Shown here piece after piece: positions 18,426 through 27,230 of a DNA stretch of 64,000 nucleotides. This stretch comes from Methylobacterium nonmethylotrophicum (lineage in GTDB: Bacteria > Pseudomonadota > Alphaproteobacteria > Rhizobiales > Beijerinckiaceae): the NCBI RefSeq assembly GCF_004745635.1, contig NZ_SRLB01000012.1, positions 124,001 through 188,000 of the forward strand, in the 5' to 3' direction. Every line of letters starts with the position of its first letter. Within the stretch, counting starts at the first letter, position 1. A program made the position numbers and the translations under genes. The notes under the pieces were generated by a model. That model was given only the letters and a program-made list of their open reading frames with translations, was not told the DNA's origin and did no database searches.

Positions 18426-18713
18426 ATGGACGGTCACGTGTACGGAGCGCTCGGGCAGCCGGGCGTCGGCTTCCTGATGGCCATCGTCATCGGGGCGCTG
18501 GCGGGCTGGCTGGCGGAGCGCTTCATGAACTCCAACATGGGCCTTCTCGGCAACATCGTGCTCGGGATCATCGGCGGCGTGGTCGGCAACTTCCTGGCGG
18601 CGCAGTTCCACATCCCGATCTTCGGGTTCTGGCGCAACCTCTTCTCCGCCACCATCGGGGCGGTCCTGATCATCGCGGTGGTGCGGGCGGTCCGGGGCGA
18701 GCGGAGCTACTGA
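18426..18713 (+). CDS. GlsB/YeaQ/YmgE family membrane protein
   Basis: 95 aa with three hydrophobic segments: F-L-M-A-I-V-I-G-A-L-A-G-W-L-A-E, I-V-L-G-I-I-G-G-V-V-G-N-F and A-T-I-G-A-V-L-I-I-A-V-V-R-A. This is the transglycosylase-associated (stress-response) family of small membrane proteins, function unclear. Start set at 18426, preceded by GGGGAACCAC. Monocistronic by spacing. Confidence 0.9.
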   Translation: MDGHVYGALGQPGVGFLMAIVIGALAGWLAERFMNSNMGLLGNIVLGIIGGVVGNFLAAQFHIPIFGFWRNLFSATIGAVLIIAVVRAVRGERSY

Positions 18714-18890
18714 CGCTCCGGGATCGCGACGTCCGGGCGAATCGGGCCCTCGCGTCATGCACGGCGCGCCGCGCGGCGGCGCGTCACGCCCCATTTGCCC
18801 CCGCGGCCCGGACATCTTAAGTCACCTCTGCGCCGCGAGAAGGTTCGCGGCCGCCTCCGCGTCTCGAGACCCCCTGCCGCCTCGGATCCC

Positions 18891-19853
18891 ATGGCCGTCG
18901 TCCTCGATCTTCTGCGCAACGACCAGCGCCCGCGCCACCCGGAGAAGGCGCACCGGCCCGACCAGCCGATCCTGCGCAAGCCGGACTGGATCCGCGTCAA
19001 GGCGCCGGGCTCGCCGAAATGGGCCGAGACGAACGCCATCGTGCGCGAGAACAAGCTCGTCACGGTGTGCGAGGAGGCGGGCTGCCCCAATATCGGCGAG
19101 TGCTGGGAGAAGAAGCACGCCACCTTCATGATCATGGGGGACACCTGCACCCGGGCCTGCGCGTTCTGCAACGTGCGCACCGGGATGCCGGAGGCCCTCG
19201 ATACGGCCGAGCCCGAGCGGGTGGCCGAGGCCGTGGCCAAGCTCGGCCTGCACCACGTCGTCATCACGTCCGTCGACCGCGACGACCTCAAGGACGGGGG
19301 CGCAGGCCATTTCGCGGCGGTGATCGGGGCGATCCGGCGCCTGAGCCCCGCGACCACCGTCGAGATCCTGACCCCCGACTTCCTGCGCAAGGACGGCGCC
19401 CTGGAGGTCGTGGTGGCGGCGCGCCCCGACGTGTTCAACCACAACCTCGAGACCGTGCCGTCGAAATACCTGACGGTGCGCCCGGGCGCCCGCTACTTCC
19501 ACTCGATCCGCCTGCTGCAGCGGGTCAAGGAACTCGATCCGACCATCTTCACCAAGTCCGGGATCATGGTGGGCCTCGGCGAGGAGCGCAACGAGGTGCT
19601 CCAGCTGATGGACGACCTGCGCTCGGCCGAGGTCGACTTCCTGACCATCGGCCAGTACCTGCAGCCGACCAAGAAGCACCACCCGGTGCTGGCCTTCGTG
19701 ACGCCGGACGCGTTCAAGGCCTACGAGACCACGGCCTACGCCAAGGGCTTCCTGCTCGTCTCGGCGACGCCGCTCACCCGCTCCTCCCACCATGCCGGCG
19801 AGGATTTCGCCCGGCTCAAGCAGGCCCGGCTCGACCGGCTGGGGACCGTCTGA
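18891..19853 (+). CDS. lipA: lipoyl synthase
   Basis: 320 aa radical-SAM enzyme inserting two sulphurs into octanoyl groups to make lipoate. Auxiliary cluster cysteines in C-E-E-A-G-C-P-N-I-G-E-C and the radical-SAM triad C-T-R-A-C-A-F-C are present, with the C-terminal R-S-S-H-H-A-G-E Ser ligand. It supplies the cofactor for PdhC, PdhB and other lipoyl proteins. Start at 18891 (M-A-V-V-L) matches the family N-terminus; an upstream open frame to 18795 is rejected. The next gene starts 4 bases after its stop. Confidence 0.98.
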   Translation: MAVVLDLLRNDQRPRHPEKAHRPDQPILRKPDWIRVKAPGSPKWAETNAIVRENKLVTVCEEAGCPNIGECWEKKHATFMIMGDTCTRACAFCNVRTGMPEALDTAEPERVAEAVAKLGLHHVVITSVDRDDLKDGGAGHFAAVIGAIRRLSPATTVEILTPDFLRKDGALEVVVAARPDVFNHNLETVPSKYLTVRPGARYFHSIRLLQRVKELDPTIFTKSGIMVGLGEERNEVLQLMDDLRSAEVDFLTIGQYLQPTKKHHPVLAFVTPDAFKAYETTAYAKGFLLVSATPLTRSSHHAGEDFARLKQARLDRLGTV

Positions 19854-19857
19854 CCCG

Positions 19858-20313
19858 ATGCCGAGCTTCCGCACCACCCGCACCGTCCGCCACAGCCCGA
19901 CGGAGATGTTCGACCTCGTCGCCGATGTCGAGCGCTACCCGGAGTTCCTGCCGCTCTGCGACTCGCTCCGGGTGCTGCGCCGGCAGGAGGGCGAGGACGG
20001 CACCGAGACCCTGGTCGCCGACATGGGCGTCGGCTACAAGGCGATCTCGGAGCACTTCACCACCCGGGTCCGCCTCGACCGCCCGAACCTGAAGATCCTG
20101 GCCGAGTACATCGACGGCCCGTTCCGCCACCTCGAGAACCGCTGGACGTTTCGCGAGGCCCCGAACGGCGGCTGCACGGTCGAGTTCTTCATCACCTACG
20201 AGTTCAAGAGCCTGGCGCTGGGGCTCCTCATGGGCAAGATGTTCGACCGGGCGTTCCGCAAGTTCACCGACGCGTTCGAGAGCCGGGCGGACCGGTTGTA
20301 CGCCAGGGCGTGA
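19858..20313 (+). CDS. COQ10/RatA-like START-domain protein (polyketide cyclase family)
   Basis: 151 aa. The pattern V-R-H-S-P-T-E-M-F-D-L-V-A-D-V-E-R-Y-P-E-F-L-P-L-C and the C-terminal F-R-K-F-T-D-A-F-E-S-R-A identify the COQ10/RatA family (lipid-binding START fold). In mitochondria and Alphaproteobacteria COQ10-type proteins bind ubiquinone and support respiration; in E. coli the relative was named RatA. Position directly after lipA, 4-base gap, is common in Alphaproteobacteria and fits a respiratory role better than a toxin role. Confidence 0.93.
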   Translation: MPSFRTTRTVRHSPTEMFDLVADVERYPEFLPLCDSLRVLRRQEGEDGTETLVADMGVGYKAISEHFTTRVRLDRPNLKILAEYIDGPFRHLENRWTFREAPNGGCTVEFFITYEFKSLALGLLMGKMFDRAFRKFTDAFESRADRLYARA

Positions 20314-20437
20314 GGCTCAACTTTCAGAACCGGGCGGAGAAGTCGATGCGGCCTTCGTGAGAAGGTCGCGCCACGCTGCAAACGCTTGCGGAGATCGGCC
20401 TTCGTGCGTATCAATGCGCATCGACTGAGGTTCGACG

Positions 20438-20647
20438 ATGCCGCGCGTCCATCACTCCCATCGGGTGCGGGATCTGCTCAGGGCTCTCGCAGATGATGGG
20501 TGGGTTGAGGCACGGACGGGCCCGGGCGATCACGTGCAGTTCAAGCATCCGACGAAACCGGGACGCGTTTCCGTCGATACCGGCCGTCGCGAACTGCCGA
20601 CCGGCACGCTGCGCAACATCTACCGGCAGGCGGGCTGGACGTGGTGA
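20438..20647 (+). CDS. hicA: HicA-type mRNA interferase toxin
   Basis: 69 aa. Double-stranded-RNA-binding-like fold; D-G-W-V-E-A-R-T-G-P-G-D-H-V-Q-F-K-H-P contains the catalytic His (G-D-H) and V-S-V-D-T-G-R-R-E-L-P-T-G-T-L follows as in HicA. A HicB antitoxin is encoded 31 bases downstream. It is preceded by 124 bases after the COQ10-like gene that should contain the promoter. Confidence 0.92.
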   Translation: MPRVHHSHRVRDLLRALADDGWVEARTGPGDHVQFKHPTKPGRVSVDTGRRELPTGTLRNIYRQAGWTW

Positions 20648-20678
20648 GCAACCCGCCTATCGAACAGGAGACGCCGTC

Positions 20679-21119
20679 ATGACGAAGGTGGTCATGCTGA
20701 TCCACGGCGAGCCCGGCAATTACGGCGCCTCGTTTCCGGACTTCCCCGGCGCAACGACCGGCGCCGACGACCTCGATACGCTCTACGACAAGGCCGCCGA
20801 GATGCTGGCTTTCCACGTCGGCGGGATGATCGAGGACGGTCTCGAGGTGCCGCTGGTCCGCTCGCTCGATGCCCTGCGGGACGATCCTCTGTTCCGGGAG
20901 GACGCCGCCGACGGCATGGTGGGCATCCTCGACGTCGACCTCCCGGGAAAGACCGTGCGGGTCAATCTGACGATGAACGAGAGCGACCTGCGCCGGATCG
21001 ACCGCGCGGCGGCGGCGGCGCACGAGACCCGCTCGGGCTGGCTCGTCCGAGCGGCCAACGCCCAGCTTCGCGGAGCGAGCCGGGCTCCGGGCGAGGAGCA
21101 TCACGCTGCGAAGCGCTGA
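20679..21119 (+). CDS. hicB: HicB-type antitoxin
   Basis: 146 aa. Starts with the HicB core (G-N-Y-G-A-S-F-P-D-F-P-G-A-T-T-G-A-D) and ends with a ribbon-helix-helix/arc-like segment (N-L-T-M-N-E-S-D-L-R-R-I-D) for operator binding. ATG at 20679 has CAGGAG 9 bases upstream. With hicA forms an intact type II toxin-antitoxin module, in contrast with the three decayed modules elsewhere in this window. Confidence 0.92.
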   Translation: MTKVVMLIHGEPGNYGASFPDFPGATTGADDLDTLYDKAAEMLAFHVGGMIEDGLEVPLVRSLDALRDDPLFREDAADGMVGILDVDLPGKTVRVNLTMNESDLRRIDRAAAAAHETRSGWLVRAANAQLRGASRAPGEEHHAAKR

Positions 21120-21150
21120 TGCCCCGCCCGATTATCCAAGGCGAGCCCTT

Positions 21151-22497
21151 CTACCGCCCCGGCAGCACCACCCCGGGATCGATCCCGCTCCCCATCGCCA
21201 CGTAGCCCGCCCGGTTCGGGTGCAGCCGGTCGCCCTTGCCGCCGGTCGTGCTCTCCGGAACCATCTCGGGGCGCAATCCCCCGGTCGCCGGGTCGAGGGT
21301 CGCGGCATCGAAATCGACCACGGCGTCGAACAGCCCTGAGTCGCGGATGAAGGCGTTGAGGCCGCGGCGCTTCTCGTCCTGCTCGGGATGGCCGTGGGCG
21401 GGGCTGGAGCTGCCCTTGGCCGAGGTGAGGGTGGCGCCGATCACCCGCACGCCCGGGATGCGGGCGCGCAGGCGGGCGACGCCCTCGCGCATCCCGGCCT
21501 GCACCGCTTCGAGCGAGGCCTCGCCGTTGCGGCTGAAGTCGTTGACGCCTTCGAGCCAGATCACGCTGGCGATGCCCGACAGCCCGATCACGTCGCGGTC
21601 GAGCCGGGACAAGGCCGAGGGACCGCCCGGGAAGGGCTTCCGGGGGCCGTACTCCGACGGGCCGACCACCTGGTTGCCGCCGATGCCGGCATTGACCACC
21701 GCGACCCGGTTGCCGAGCGTCGCGTGCAGGCGGCGCGACAGCACGTCGGGCCAGCGGTCGTCGCCGTTCATCGTCGAGGCGGTGCCGTCGGTGATCGAAT
21801 CGCCGAAGGCGACCACGACCGGGGTTGGCGCGCTCACCGCCATGTCGACGGCGTCGAGGAAGAACCACGAGGCGGTGGAGTACGGGAAAGCCGCCTCGCC
21901 CTCCTCGCTGCCGCGGGCGCCGGCGCCAGGCGCCGTGGCGTAGGAGGTCTGCAGCGCCTTGGCGTGCCAGGTCATCGGCCCGCTTGGCCCCACGACGTGG
22001 AGCGAGACCGCGAGCTTGCGCCCGGCGAGCAGCGGATTGTCCGGGTCGGCCGCGAAGGGCAGGGCGACCGGGTCCGACCACGCCTCGCCCCCGGGCGGGA
22101 CCGTCACCTTGTCCTGGCCGGAGAACCGCACCGGCCGGTTCGTCCCCGGCACCAGGGCCGCGCCGCCGAGCTGCAGCCCGGCATGGACGCCGTCGAGGGT
22201 GAGGGGTTGCGTCCCGAAGGCGTTGGAGATCCTGAGGCGCGCCTCGCGGCCCCACACGTCCGGCCGCAGCACCAGCCGCAGGGTCTGGTCGCGGGCGCCC
22301 TCGGCCGGGTTCGGGAAGGCGAAGCTCTGGTCGGGCTGGGCTGAGGGGTTGCCGACCGGATAGGGGCCCTGGACCGAGCCGGTCCAGGCGGTCGCCCAGC
22401 GGCGAGCCTCCTGTGCCCGAACCTCCTGCGCCCGGGCCGGCGCGGCCCACAGGATCCCGAGACAGATCGCGGCCACGGCCGCATCGCGCCAGCGCAT
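21151..22497 (-). CDS. secreted SGNH/GDSL hydrolase
   Basis: 448 aa. Signal peptide (A-V-A-A-I-C-L-G-I-L-W-A-A-P-A-R-A) followed by a beta-sandwich-like ~170-aa region and an SGNH hydrolase domain: block I F-G-D-S-I-T-D-G with catalytic Ser, G-G-N-Q, W-L-E-G-V-N-D, and D-R-L-H-P-N-R-A-G-Y with the Asp/His pair. Likely an exported esterase acting on acylated carbohydrates or cell-wall material. Start at 22497 chosen by the signal peptide; the frame is open much further upstream. Confidence 0.9.
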   Translation of the reverse strand: MRWRDAAVAAICLGILWAAPARAQEVRAQEARRWATAWTGSVQGPYPVGNPSAQPDQSFAFPNPAEGARDQTLRLVLRPDVWGREARLRISNAFGTQPLTLDGVHAGLQLGGAALVPGTNRPVRFSGQDKVTVPPGGEAWSDPVALPFAADPDNPLLAGRKLAVSLHVVGPSGPMTWHAKALQTSYATAPGAGARGSEEGEAAFPYSTASWFFLDAVDMAVSAPTPVVVAFGDSITDGTASTMNGDDRWPDVLSRRLHATLGNRVAVVNAGIGGNQVVGPSEYGPRKPFPGGPSALSRLDRDVIGLSGIASVIWLEGVNDFSRNGEASLEAVQAGMREGVARLRARIPGVRVIGATLTSAKGSSSPAHGHPEQDEKRRGLNAFIRDSGLFDAVVDFDAATLDPATGGLRPEMVPESTTGGKGDRLHPNRAGYVAMGSGIDPGVVLPGR

Positions 22498-22802
22498 CGA
22501 CACTCCTCCCCGACTCACGGGCGCCGTTGCCGCGCCCCTGGCGACAGGGAGAGCATGCCGACCGGAAAATCGCCAGTCCGTGCGCGCGCAATGTGCGCTG
22601 GAGCACGCCGGAGACCGCAGCCCGCGCCTACCGTCGGGCCACCTCGCGAGGTCCCGATGCCGCCGCAGATCGTCCGGCGATCGGCCGCGGCGTTTTCGTC
22701 CTGCCGCGACCCTCCCCAACGACCCGCCCCTTCGCGACCCGGCCCCCCTCGGCCGCCTCCGCGAGGCTCCGGAGTCCCACCCTGCCCGAAGGGGGTGCTC
22801 GA
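22498..22802. other. divergent intergenic region
   Basis: 305 bases between the SGNH hydrolase and a hypothetical gene transcribed the other way. It should hold both promoters; no motif recognised. Confidence 0.35.
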
Positions 22803-23279
22803 ATGACCCATCCGTGGCCCCATCACCACACCGACGGCTCGGTCCACTACACCCATTGCTGGCCCGAGACGGTCGAGGCCCTGCCGGCCTCCGGCCACCC
22901 GAGACTCGACTGGCGCCGCCGCCTGCGCGGCGCCGCCGGCATGGTCGGCGCGTCCGGCCTCGCCGCGGCGGCGGTCTGGTTCGCCGTCCTGTGCGACCCC
23001 ACGATCTCCCGCGCCGCGCTGCCGCCTTCCGCCGACGTCTGCACCAATGCCGGCCACACGGTGCGGGTCTGGTTCGACGCCGAGACCGCGCGCCGCGCCC
23101 GGGTCGCCGCGTCACCCCACCAGCACGCCTTCAACAGCATGCTGCTGTGGTACCGCGCGGCCGAGGGCAAATGCGCCGCCGGGCGCACCCAGGAGGCGGT
23201 CCGCAGCTTCCAGGCCCTCGAGCGGATGATCGCCGGCTTCGAGGCGAACCGCGAGGACCGGGACGAGCGCGGGAGCTGA
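22803..23279 (+). CDS. hypothetical single-span membrane protein
   Basis: 158 aa. Starts M-T-H-P-W-P-H-H-H-T-D-G-S-V-H-Y, a His-rich cytoplasmic segment; one membrane helix (about residues 48-65, G-A-S-G-L-A-A-A-A-V-W-F-A-V-L); then a periplasmic domain with two Cys and a helical C-terminal part (F-N-S-M-L-L-W-Y-R-A-A-E-G-K-C). Start at 22803 chosen over an open frame to 22413 because composition changes there. Family not recognised. Confidence 0.7.
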   Translation: MTHPWPHHHTDGSVHYTHCWPETVEALPASGHPRLDWRRRLRGAAGMVGASGLAAAAVWFAVLCDPTISRAALPPSADVCTNAGHTVRVWFDAETARRARVAASPHQHAFNSMLLWYRAAEGKCAAGRTQEAVRSFQALERMIAGFEANREDRDERGS

Positions 23280-23280
23280 A

Positions 23281-23303
23281 GCCCGGGACGCCCGATCCCG
23301 GGC
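23281..23303 (+). terminator. hairpin after the His-rich membrane protein gene
   Basis: 8-bp perfect stem (gcccggga / tcccgggc) with a 7-base loop, immediately after the stop codon. It is followed by a short tandem repeat of tctcttgccgcgt between 23309 and 23350. Confidence 0.55.
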
Positions 23304-23405
23304 GTCGTGAGTCTCTTGCCGCGTAGGTCTCTTGCCGCGTGACTCTCTTGCGCCACGCCGCCGTTCGCGCTTGGCTCCGCCGGCGACGACGAGAAGGGCT
23401 TCGAG

Positions 23406-24131
23406 ATGAGCGACGGGCTGACCTTCGTGCTGGTGCACGGTGCCTGGCATGGCGGCTGGTGCTGGGTGCGGGTCGCCGAGCTCCTTCGGGCGCAGGGCCA
23501 CCGGGTCTTCGCCCCGACCTGCACCGGCCTCGGCGAGCGGGCCCATCTCCTCTCCCGCGATATCACCCTCGACACCTTCGTGCACGACGTCGCCGGGGTG
23601 ATCGCGGCGGAGGAGCTGACCGACGTCGTGCTGGTCGGGCATTCCTTCGGGGGCCTGGCGATCAGCGGCGTCGCGGAGCGCATGCCGGAGCGGCTGCGCC
23701 ACCTCGTCTATCTCGACGCGCTGATCGCGGAAGCCGGCCGCGCGCCCTTCGACGGGCTGCCGCCCGAGGTCGTGGCGGCCCGCCGCCGCGCCGCCGCCGA
23801 ATCGAGCGGGGGCCTGAGCCTGCCGCCGCCCTCGGCCGAGGCCTTCGGGGTCCTCGACCCGGCGGACGCCGCCTGGGTGGCGCGGCGCCTGACCCCGCAT
23901 CCCCTGAGCACCTACGAGAGCCCGCTGCCGATCCGCGGCCCGGTCGGCAACGGCCTGCCGCGCACCTATGTCGACTGCACCGCGCCGTCCTACGCCACCC
24001 TCGACCGCGTCAAGGACTGGGTGCGGCGCCAGCCCGGCTGGGGCTGGCGCGACCTCGCCACCGGCCACGACGCCATGGTGAGCGCCCCCGGCCCGCTCGC
24101 CCGCCTCCTGGTCGAGCTCGGCGGCGGCTGA
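23406..24131 (+). CDS. alpha/beta hydrolase (EstA/salicylate-esterase type)
   Basis: 241 aa. Opens with F-V-L-V-H-G-A-W-H-G-G-W-C-W, the signature of the plant MES / EstC-like family; nucleophile Ser in G-H-S-F-G-G, and the catalytic His in T-G-H-D-A-M near the C-terminus. Soluble. Probable esterase of unknown substrate. Monocistronic. Confidence 0.9.
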   Translation: MSDGLTFVLVHGAWHGGWCWVRVAELLRAQGHRVFAPTCTGLGERAHLLSRDITLDTFVHDVAGVIAAEELTDVVLVGHSFGGLAISGVAERMPERLRHLVYLDALIAEAGRAPFDGLPPEVVAARRRAAAESSGGLSLPPPSAEAFGVLDPADAAWVARRLTPHPLSTYESPLPIRGPVGNGLPRTYVDCTAPSYATLDRVKDWVRRQPGWGWRDLATGHDAMVSAPGPLARLLVELGGG

Positions 24132-24179
24132 GCCTCGGGTCGTCCTCAGGATGGCGGTCGGTCAGGCCATCGTCGAGGG

Positions 24180-24240
24180 CCTTGGTCATCGTCACGATGG
24201 CCTTGGTCATCGTCACGAGGGCGTCAGGCCATCGTCACCA
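24180..24240. repeat. 21-bp minisatellite at the 3' end of a small gene
   Basis: Two 21-base copies of gccttggtcatcgtcacgatg (24180-24200, 24201-24221; the second differs at its last bases) followed by a diverged third (24222-24240) that contains the stop and last codons (L-V-T-M-A) of the minus-strand gene beginning at 24508. A further fragment lies at 24162-24180. The array looks like repeated duplication of the gene's 3' end. Confidence 0.75.
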
Positions 24241-24508
24241 GGGTGCGGCCGGGATCGATCTCGATCAGCCGCAGGCCGAAGCTGCGGCCCTCCTGCGCCT
24301 CCCAGTCGGCCAGGACGGCGTTGACCCGCTCCGGCCCGTCCTCGGCCAGGGTGCGGCTGCCGACCGGCTCCTCGATGGCGTGCCGGATCTCGTCCCTCAG
24401 CCGCGAGCGCGCCGCGCCCTCGGCGGGACCAGCGGCGTCGCAATAGGCCGTGACGATCTGCTCCGACAGGGCGTCGATCACGGCCTGGTTCACGGAGGTC
24501 ATGCCCAT
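24224..24508 (-). CDS. conserved hypothetical protein
   Basis: 94 aa, soluble, mostly helical (A-V-I-D-A-L-S-E-Q-I-V-T-A-Y-C-D, then R-L-R-D-E-I-R-H-A-I-E-E) with a final strand F-G-L-R-L-I-E-I-D-P-G-R. ATG at 24508 follows GGGAGAGC. Family not recognised. Its 3' end is duplicated as a short repeat array downstream. Confidence 0.6.
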   Translation of the reverse strand: MGMTSVNQAVIDALSEQIVTAYCDAAGPAEGAARSRLRDEIRHAIEEPVGSRTLAEDGPERVNAVLADWEAQEGRSFGLRLIEIDPGRTLVTMA

Positions 24509-24588
24509 GCTGCGCTCTCCCGTTCGGCGGGGCCATGCCCCTGGAACAGGACCAACGCGGCCGGGGCCGAGCGGTGCCGTAGCCCGGA

Positions 24589-24903
24589 TCAGCCGGCCTG
24601 CTGCTGGCCGGCGGCGCGGTGGGCCGCGAGGGTCACGACCTCGGCTTTGGGCGCCTCGCCCTTCGGGGTCTGGCCCATCATGAAGATCACCGGGTTGCGC
24701 GGCATGTAGCCGGGATTGCGGCGCAGGTTGAGGAGCGGCTGCAGCTCCACCGCGGTCAGGTCCTTGGGCGTGGCGTCGCGCCAGACATGGCCCGGGGAGG
24801 CCGCGCGGGCGAAGGGCCACCAGGACCGACGCTGGGTCTCGACCTGGAGGACGAGCTTACCGGTCAGGGTCTTGCGGAAATTGAAGCGACCCGTGATGGC
24901 CAT
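24589..24903 (-). CDS. conserved hypothetical protein
   Basis: 104 aa. N-terminus M-A-I-T-G-R-F-N-F-R-K-T-L-T-G-K-L-V-L-Q-V-E reads like a small beta-sheet protein of phage-like or structural type; W-R-D-A-T and L-N-L-R-R-N-P follow. Start set at 24903 by the conserved-looking beginning; an extra nine residues upstream are possible. No function assigned. Same strand and 80 bases upstream of the previous gene. Confidence 0.65.
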   Translation of the reverse strand: MAITGRFNFRKTLTGKLVLQVETQRRSWWPFARAASPGHVWRDATPKDLTAVELQPLLNLRRNPGYMPRNPVIFMMGQTPKGEAPKAEVVTLAAHRAAGQQQAG

Positions 24904-25035
24904 GACGCGCCCTCCATTCCCGGACAACCTGGACCCGCGCGGTCAAGCGCGGCACTACCATGGACCGGCCACGCTTGGGAGGAAAGCCGAAAGGCTTACC
25001 GCCACGCTGCCGCATCCAAGGGACTAACGGTTGCG

Positions 25036-25719
25036 ATGCCCAAACGCTCCCTCGCCCTCAACGCCGCGCTGATCGCCCGGGCCCATCCGCGCCCGGTCAC
25101 CGACGACGGCCGCGCCATGCCGCTGATGGGCGAGGCGGAGGCCGACGCGCGCCTCGACGCGGCCTTGGCGGAGAAGCCCGGCGACCCGGACGCCCTGTGG
25201 CTGTTCGCGTACGGCGCCCTGATGTGGCGGCCGGAATTCCCGTTCGGGGAGCGGCGCGAGGCCCGGGTGCGGGGCTGGCACCGCCGCTTCTGCCTGTGGC
25301 AGCAGGGGTTTCGCGGCACGCCGGACTGTCCCGGCGTGATGCTGGCCCTCGACCGGGGCGGGCAGTGCCGCGGCCTCGCCTACCGGCTCGCCGGCGACGA
25401 CCTGCGGGCGGCCCTGCGCCCGGTCTGGCGGCGGGAGATGCGCGGGCGCGGCTACGCGGCGCGCTGGCTCACCGCCGAGACGGCGGAGGGCCCGGTGCCG
25501 GCCCTCGCCTTCGTGGCCGACCGGGCCGGCCCGCGCTACGCCGGCCGGCTCACGGATGCCGAGATCGCCGAGCGGATCGCGGCGGCCTGCGGCCCCATCG
25601 GCCCGAGCGCCGAGTACCTCCTCAACACGGTGGCGGCCTGCGAGGCGATGGGCATCCGCGACCGTCACCTCTGGGCGATGCAGGCGCGGGTGGCCGAGCG
25701 CCTGGCGGAATGCGGGTGA
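25036..25719 (+). CDS. chaC: ChaC-type gamma-glutamylcyclotransferase
   Basis: 227 aa. Degrades glutathione to 5-oxoproline and Cys-Gly. Contains the family's L-F-A-Y-G-A-L-M-W-R-P substrate loop, the region V-W-R-R-E-M with the candidate catalytic Glu, and the C-terminal A-E-Y-L-L-N-T-V. The N-terminal 45 residues are variable. Convergent with the HAD gene 6 bases away. Confidence 0.9.
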   Translation: MPKRSLALNAALIARAHPRPVTDDGRAMPLMGEAEADARLDAALAEKPGDPDALWLFAYGALMWRPEFPFGERREARVRGWHRRFCLWQQGFRGTPDCPGVMLALDRGGQCRGLAYRLAGDDLRAALRPVWRREMRGRGYAARWLTAETAEGPVPALAFVADRAGPRYAGRLTDAEIAERIAAACGPIGPSAEYLLNTVAACEAMGIRDRHLWAMQARVAERLAECG

Positions 25720-25725
25720 CCGGGA

Positions 25726-26460
25726 TCACGCCGCCCGGGCGGCGGGCAGGAGCGCGGCGGCCACCGCCTCGGGGGTGGGAAACAGGTGGGCCGGACCCGC
25801 GGCCGCCAGGGCCTCGGCCCGGGTATAGCCCCAGGTGACCGCCCCGAAGGCGAGGCCGGCCCTCGTCGCGGCGTCGTGGTCGCGCAACTCGTCGCCGAGG
25901 CACAGCACCCGCGCGGGCGGCAGGCCGCTTCCCCGCGCCACCGCACGGAACCGCCGCGCCTTCCCGAACACCGCCGCGCCGCAGGCGTAGCGGTCGATCA
26001 GGCCGGCGCTCTCCGGCCCGAGCACCCGGCGCACCACGTCCTCGCGGTTCGAGCTGACGAGGGCGAGCGCGACCCCGCCGACCCGCAGGCGGGCGAGCAG
26101 GGCGGGGATGCCCGGGAAGAGGCCAAGGTCCCCGGCGTCGCGGGCGGCCAAGACGCGCATGTGGCGGGCGATCAGCGGCAGCTTCCAGCCCGGCACGTCC
26201 AGGCGCCGCAGCACCGCCCGGGCGTCCAGCGCCCGCAGGCCCTCGACCTCGTGCGCGGCCGGCCGGCGGAAGCCGTAGCGGTCGGCGACGCCGGGCAGCA
26301 CGCGGGCGAACCACGGGAAGGTGTCGGCGAGGGTGCCGTCGAAGTCGAGGATGACGAGCCGGTAGGGCGGGCCATCCTGGCCCGTGAGCGAGCTGACGAG
26401 CGGGCTGCCGAGCGGGTTGACTTGGCCCGCCTGCAGGCCGGCCGGGCCTCCTACCAGCAC
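25726..26460 (-). CDS. HAD-superfamily hydrolase, phosphoglycolate-phosphatase-like
   Basis: 244 aa from a GTG start. Motif I D-F-D-G-T-L-A-D-T (Asp39, Asp41), motif II V-S-S-N, motif III Lys in F-G-K-A-R-R, motif IV L-G-D-E-L-R-D-H-D are all present, with an alpha-helical cap of class C1. No ATG lies upstream of motif I, so GTG 26460 is used; it overlaps the end of the preceding gene by 10 bases. Substrate unknown. Confidence 0.85.
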   Translation of the reverse strand: MLVGGPAGLQAGQVNPLGSPLVSSLTGQDGPPYRLVILDFDGTLADTFPWFARVLPGVADRYGFRRPAAHEVEGLRALDARAVLRRLDVPGWKLPLIARHMRVLAARDAGDLGLFPGIPALLARLRVGGVALALVSSNREDVVRRVLGPESAGLIDRYACGAAVFGKARRFRAVARGSGLPPARVLCLGDELRDHDAATRAGLAFGAVTWGYTRAEALAAAGPAHLFPTPEAVAAALLPAARAA

Positions 26461-27230
26461 ACGCGGGGCAGTCGGCGCTTCCAGCGCTGGCCGACGCGCA
26501 GGTCCTCGTCCGCGGTGCGGCGCTTGGCCCGCGCGCGGATCTCGCCGGCGTCAGGGGCCTGCGCGGCCTCGACCCGTGGCGCCTGGATCTTGGGGACCTG
26601 GATTGTGGGGGCCTTGATCTTGTGCGCGGCCGGCAGGGCGATCGGGGCGGGGGCCTGGATCGGATCCTCGTCGGGCCAGTCCTCGGGCCACACGAAGGCG
26701 GGGCGCGGCCCGGCGCGCCGGGGTGCCGGCTCGGCGGCGCGGTAGCGCCGCACGCGGGGCAGCTTGGGTTCGGGCTCGGGGGCCGGTGCAGGCTCCGGCT
26801 CGGGCTCGGGCGGGGCGATCAGGCTCGGCAGCACGCGCTTGGCGGGGGCGGCCTGCGCCTTCGCGGCGGCAGGATCGGCCGCGGCGGGTTTGGCGAAGAC
26901 CGACGCTTCGGGCGGATCGAAGCGGCCGGACTGGGTGGCGGCGGCGGCCTCCTCCAGGAGGCCCGTGCCGGCCCAGAGGTCGCGGCCGGAGGGCCGGCGC
27001 TCGGGCTCGTCCATCGCCGCCGGCCTGCCCGCCGGCGCGGGCTTGTTCGCCAGCAGCTTCGCCGCGGAGGGCTTGACGAGTGCGGCCTTGGCCGACGGTG
27101 CGTTCCCCGAGGGCGCGGTCGTGAGGCGCTCGCTCTGGGGCCGCTCGCTGTCGGCCGGGGCGGTCAGGGGGGAGGTGCGGCTGCGCTTGATCTCGACCGT
27201 GAAAGACGGTCTCGCGCGGTGGCGCGTCAT
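26451..27230 (-). CDS. Pro/Ala-rich hypothetical protein
   Basis: 259 aa, low complexity: basic N-terminus, then Ala/Pro/Lys segments, a P-E-P-E-P-E-P-A-P-A-P-E-P-E-P tract in the middle, and a basic C-terminus (R-W-K-R-R-L-P-R-V-C-W). No membrane helix and no recognised domain, probably mostly disordered. Overlaps the HAD gene start by 10 bases, so the pair is likely co-transcribed. Confidence 0.6.
   Translation of the reverse strand: MTRHRARPSFTVEIKRSRTSPLTAPADSERPQSERLTTAPSGNAPSAKAALVKPSAAKLLANKPAPAGRPAAMDEPERRPSGRDLWAGTGLLEEAAAATQSGRFDPPEASVFAKPAAADPAAAKAQAAPAKRVLPSLIAPPEPEPEPAPAPEPEPKLPRVRRYRAAEPAPRRAGPRPAFVWPEDWPDEDPIQAPAPIALPAAHKIKAPTIQVPKIQAPRVEAAQAPDAGEIRARAKRRTADEDLRVGQRWKRRLPRVCW

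Noticed and set aside
19858..20313. RatA toxin reading of the START-domain gene
   Set aside because: Position after lipA and similarity to COQ10 favour a ubiquinone-related role; no RatB antitoxin partner is adjacent.
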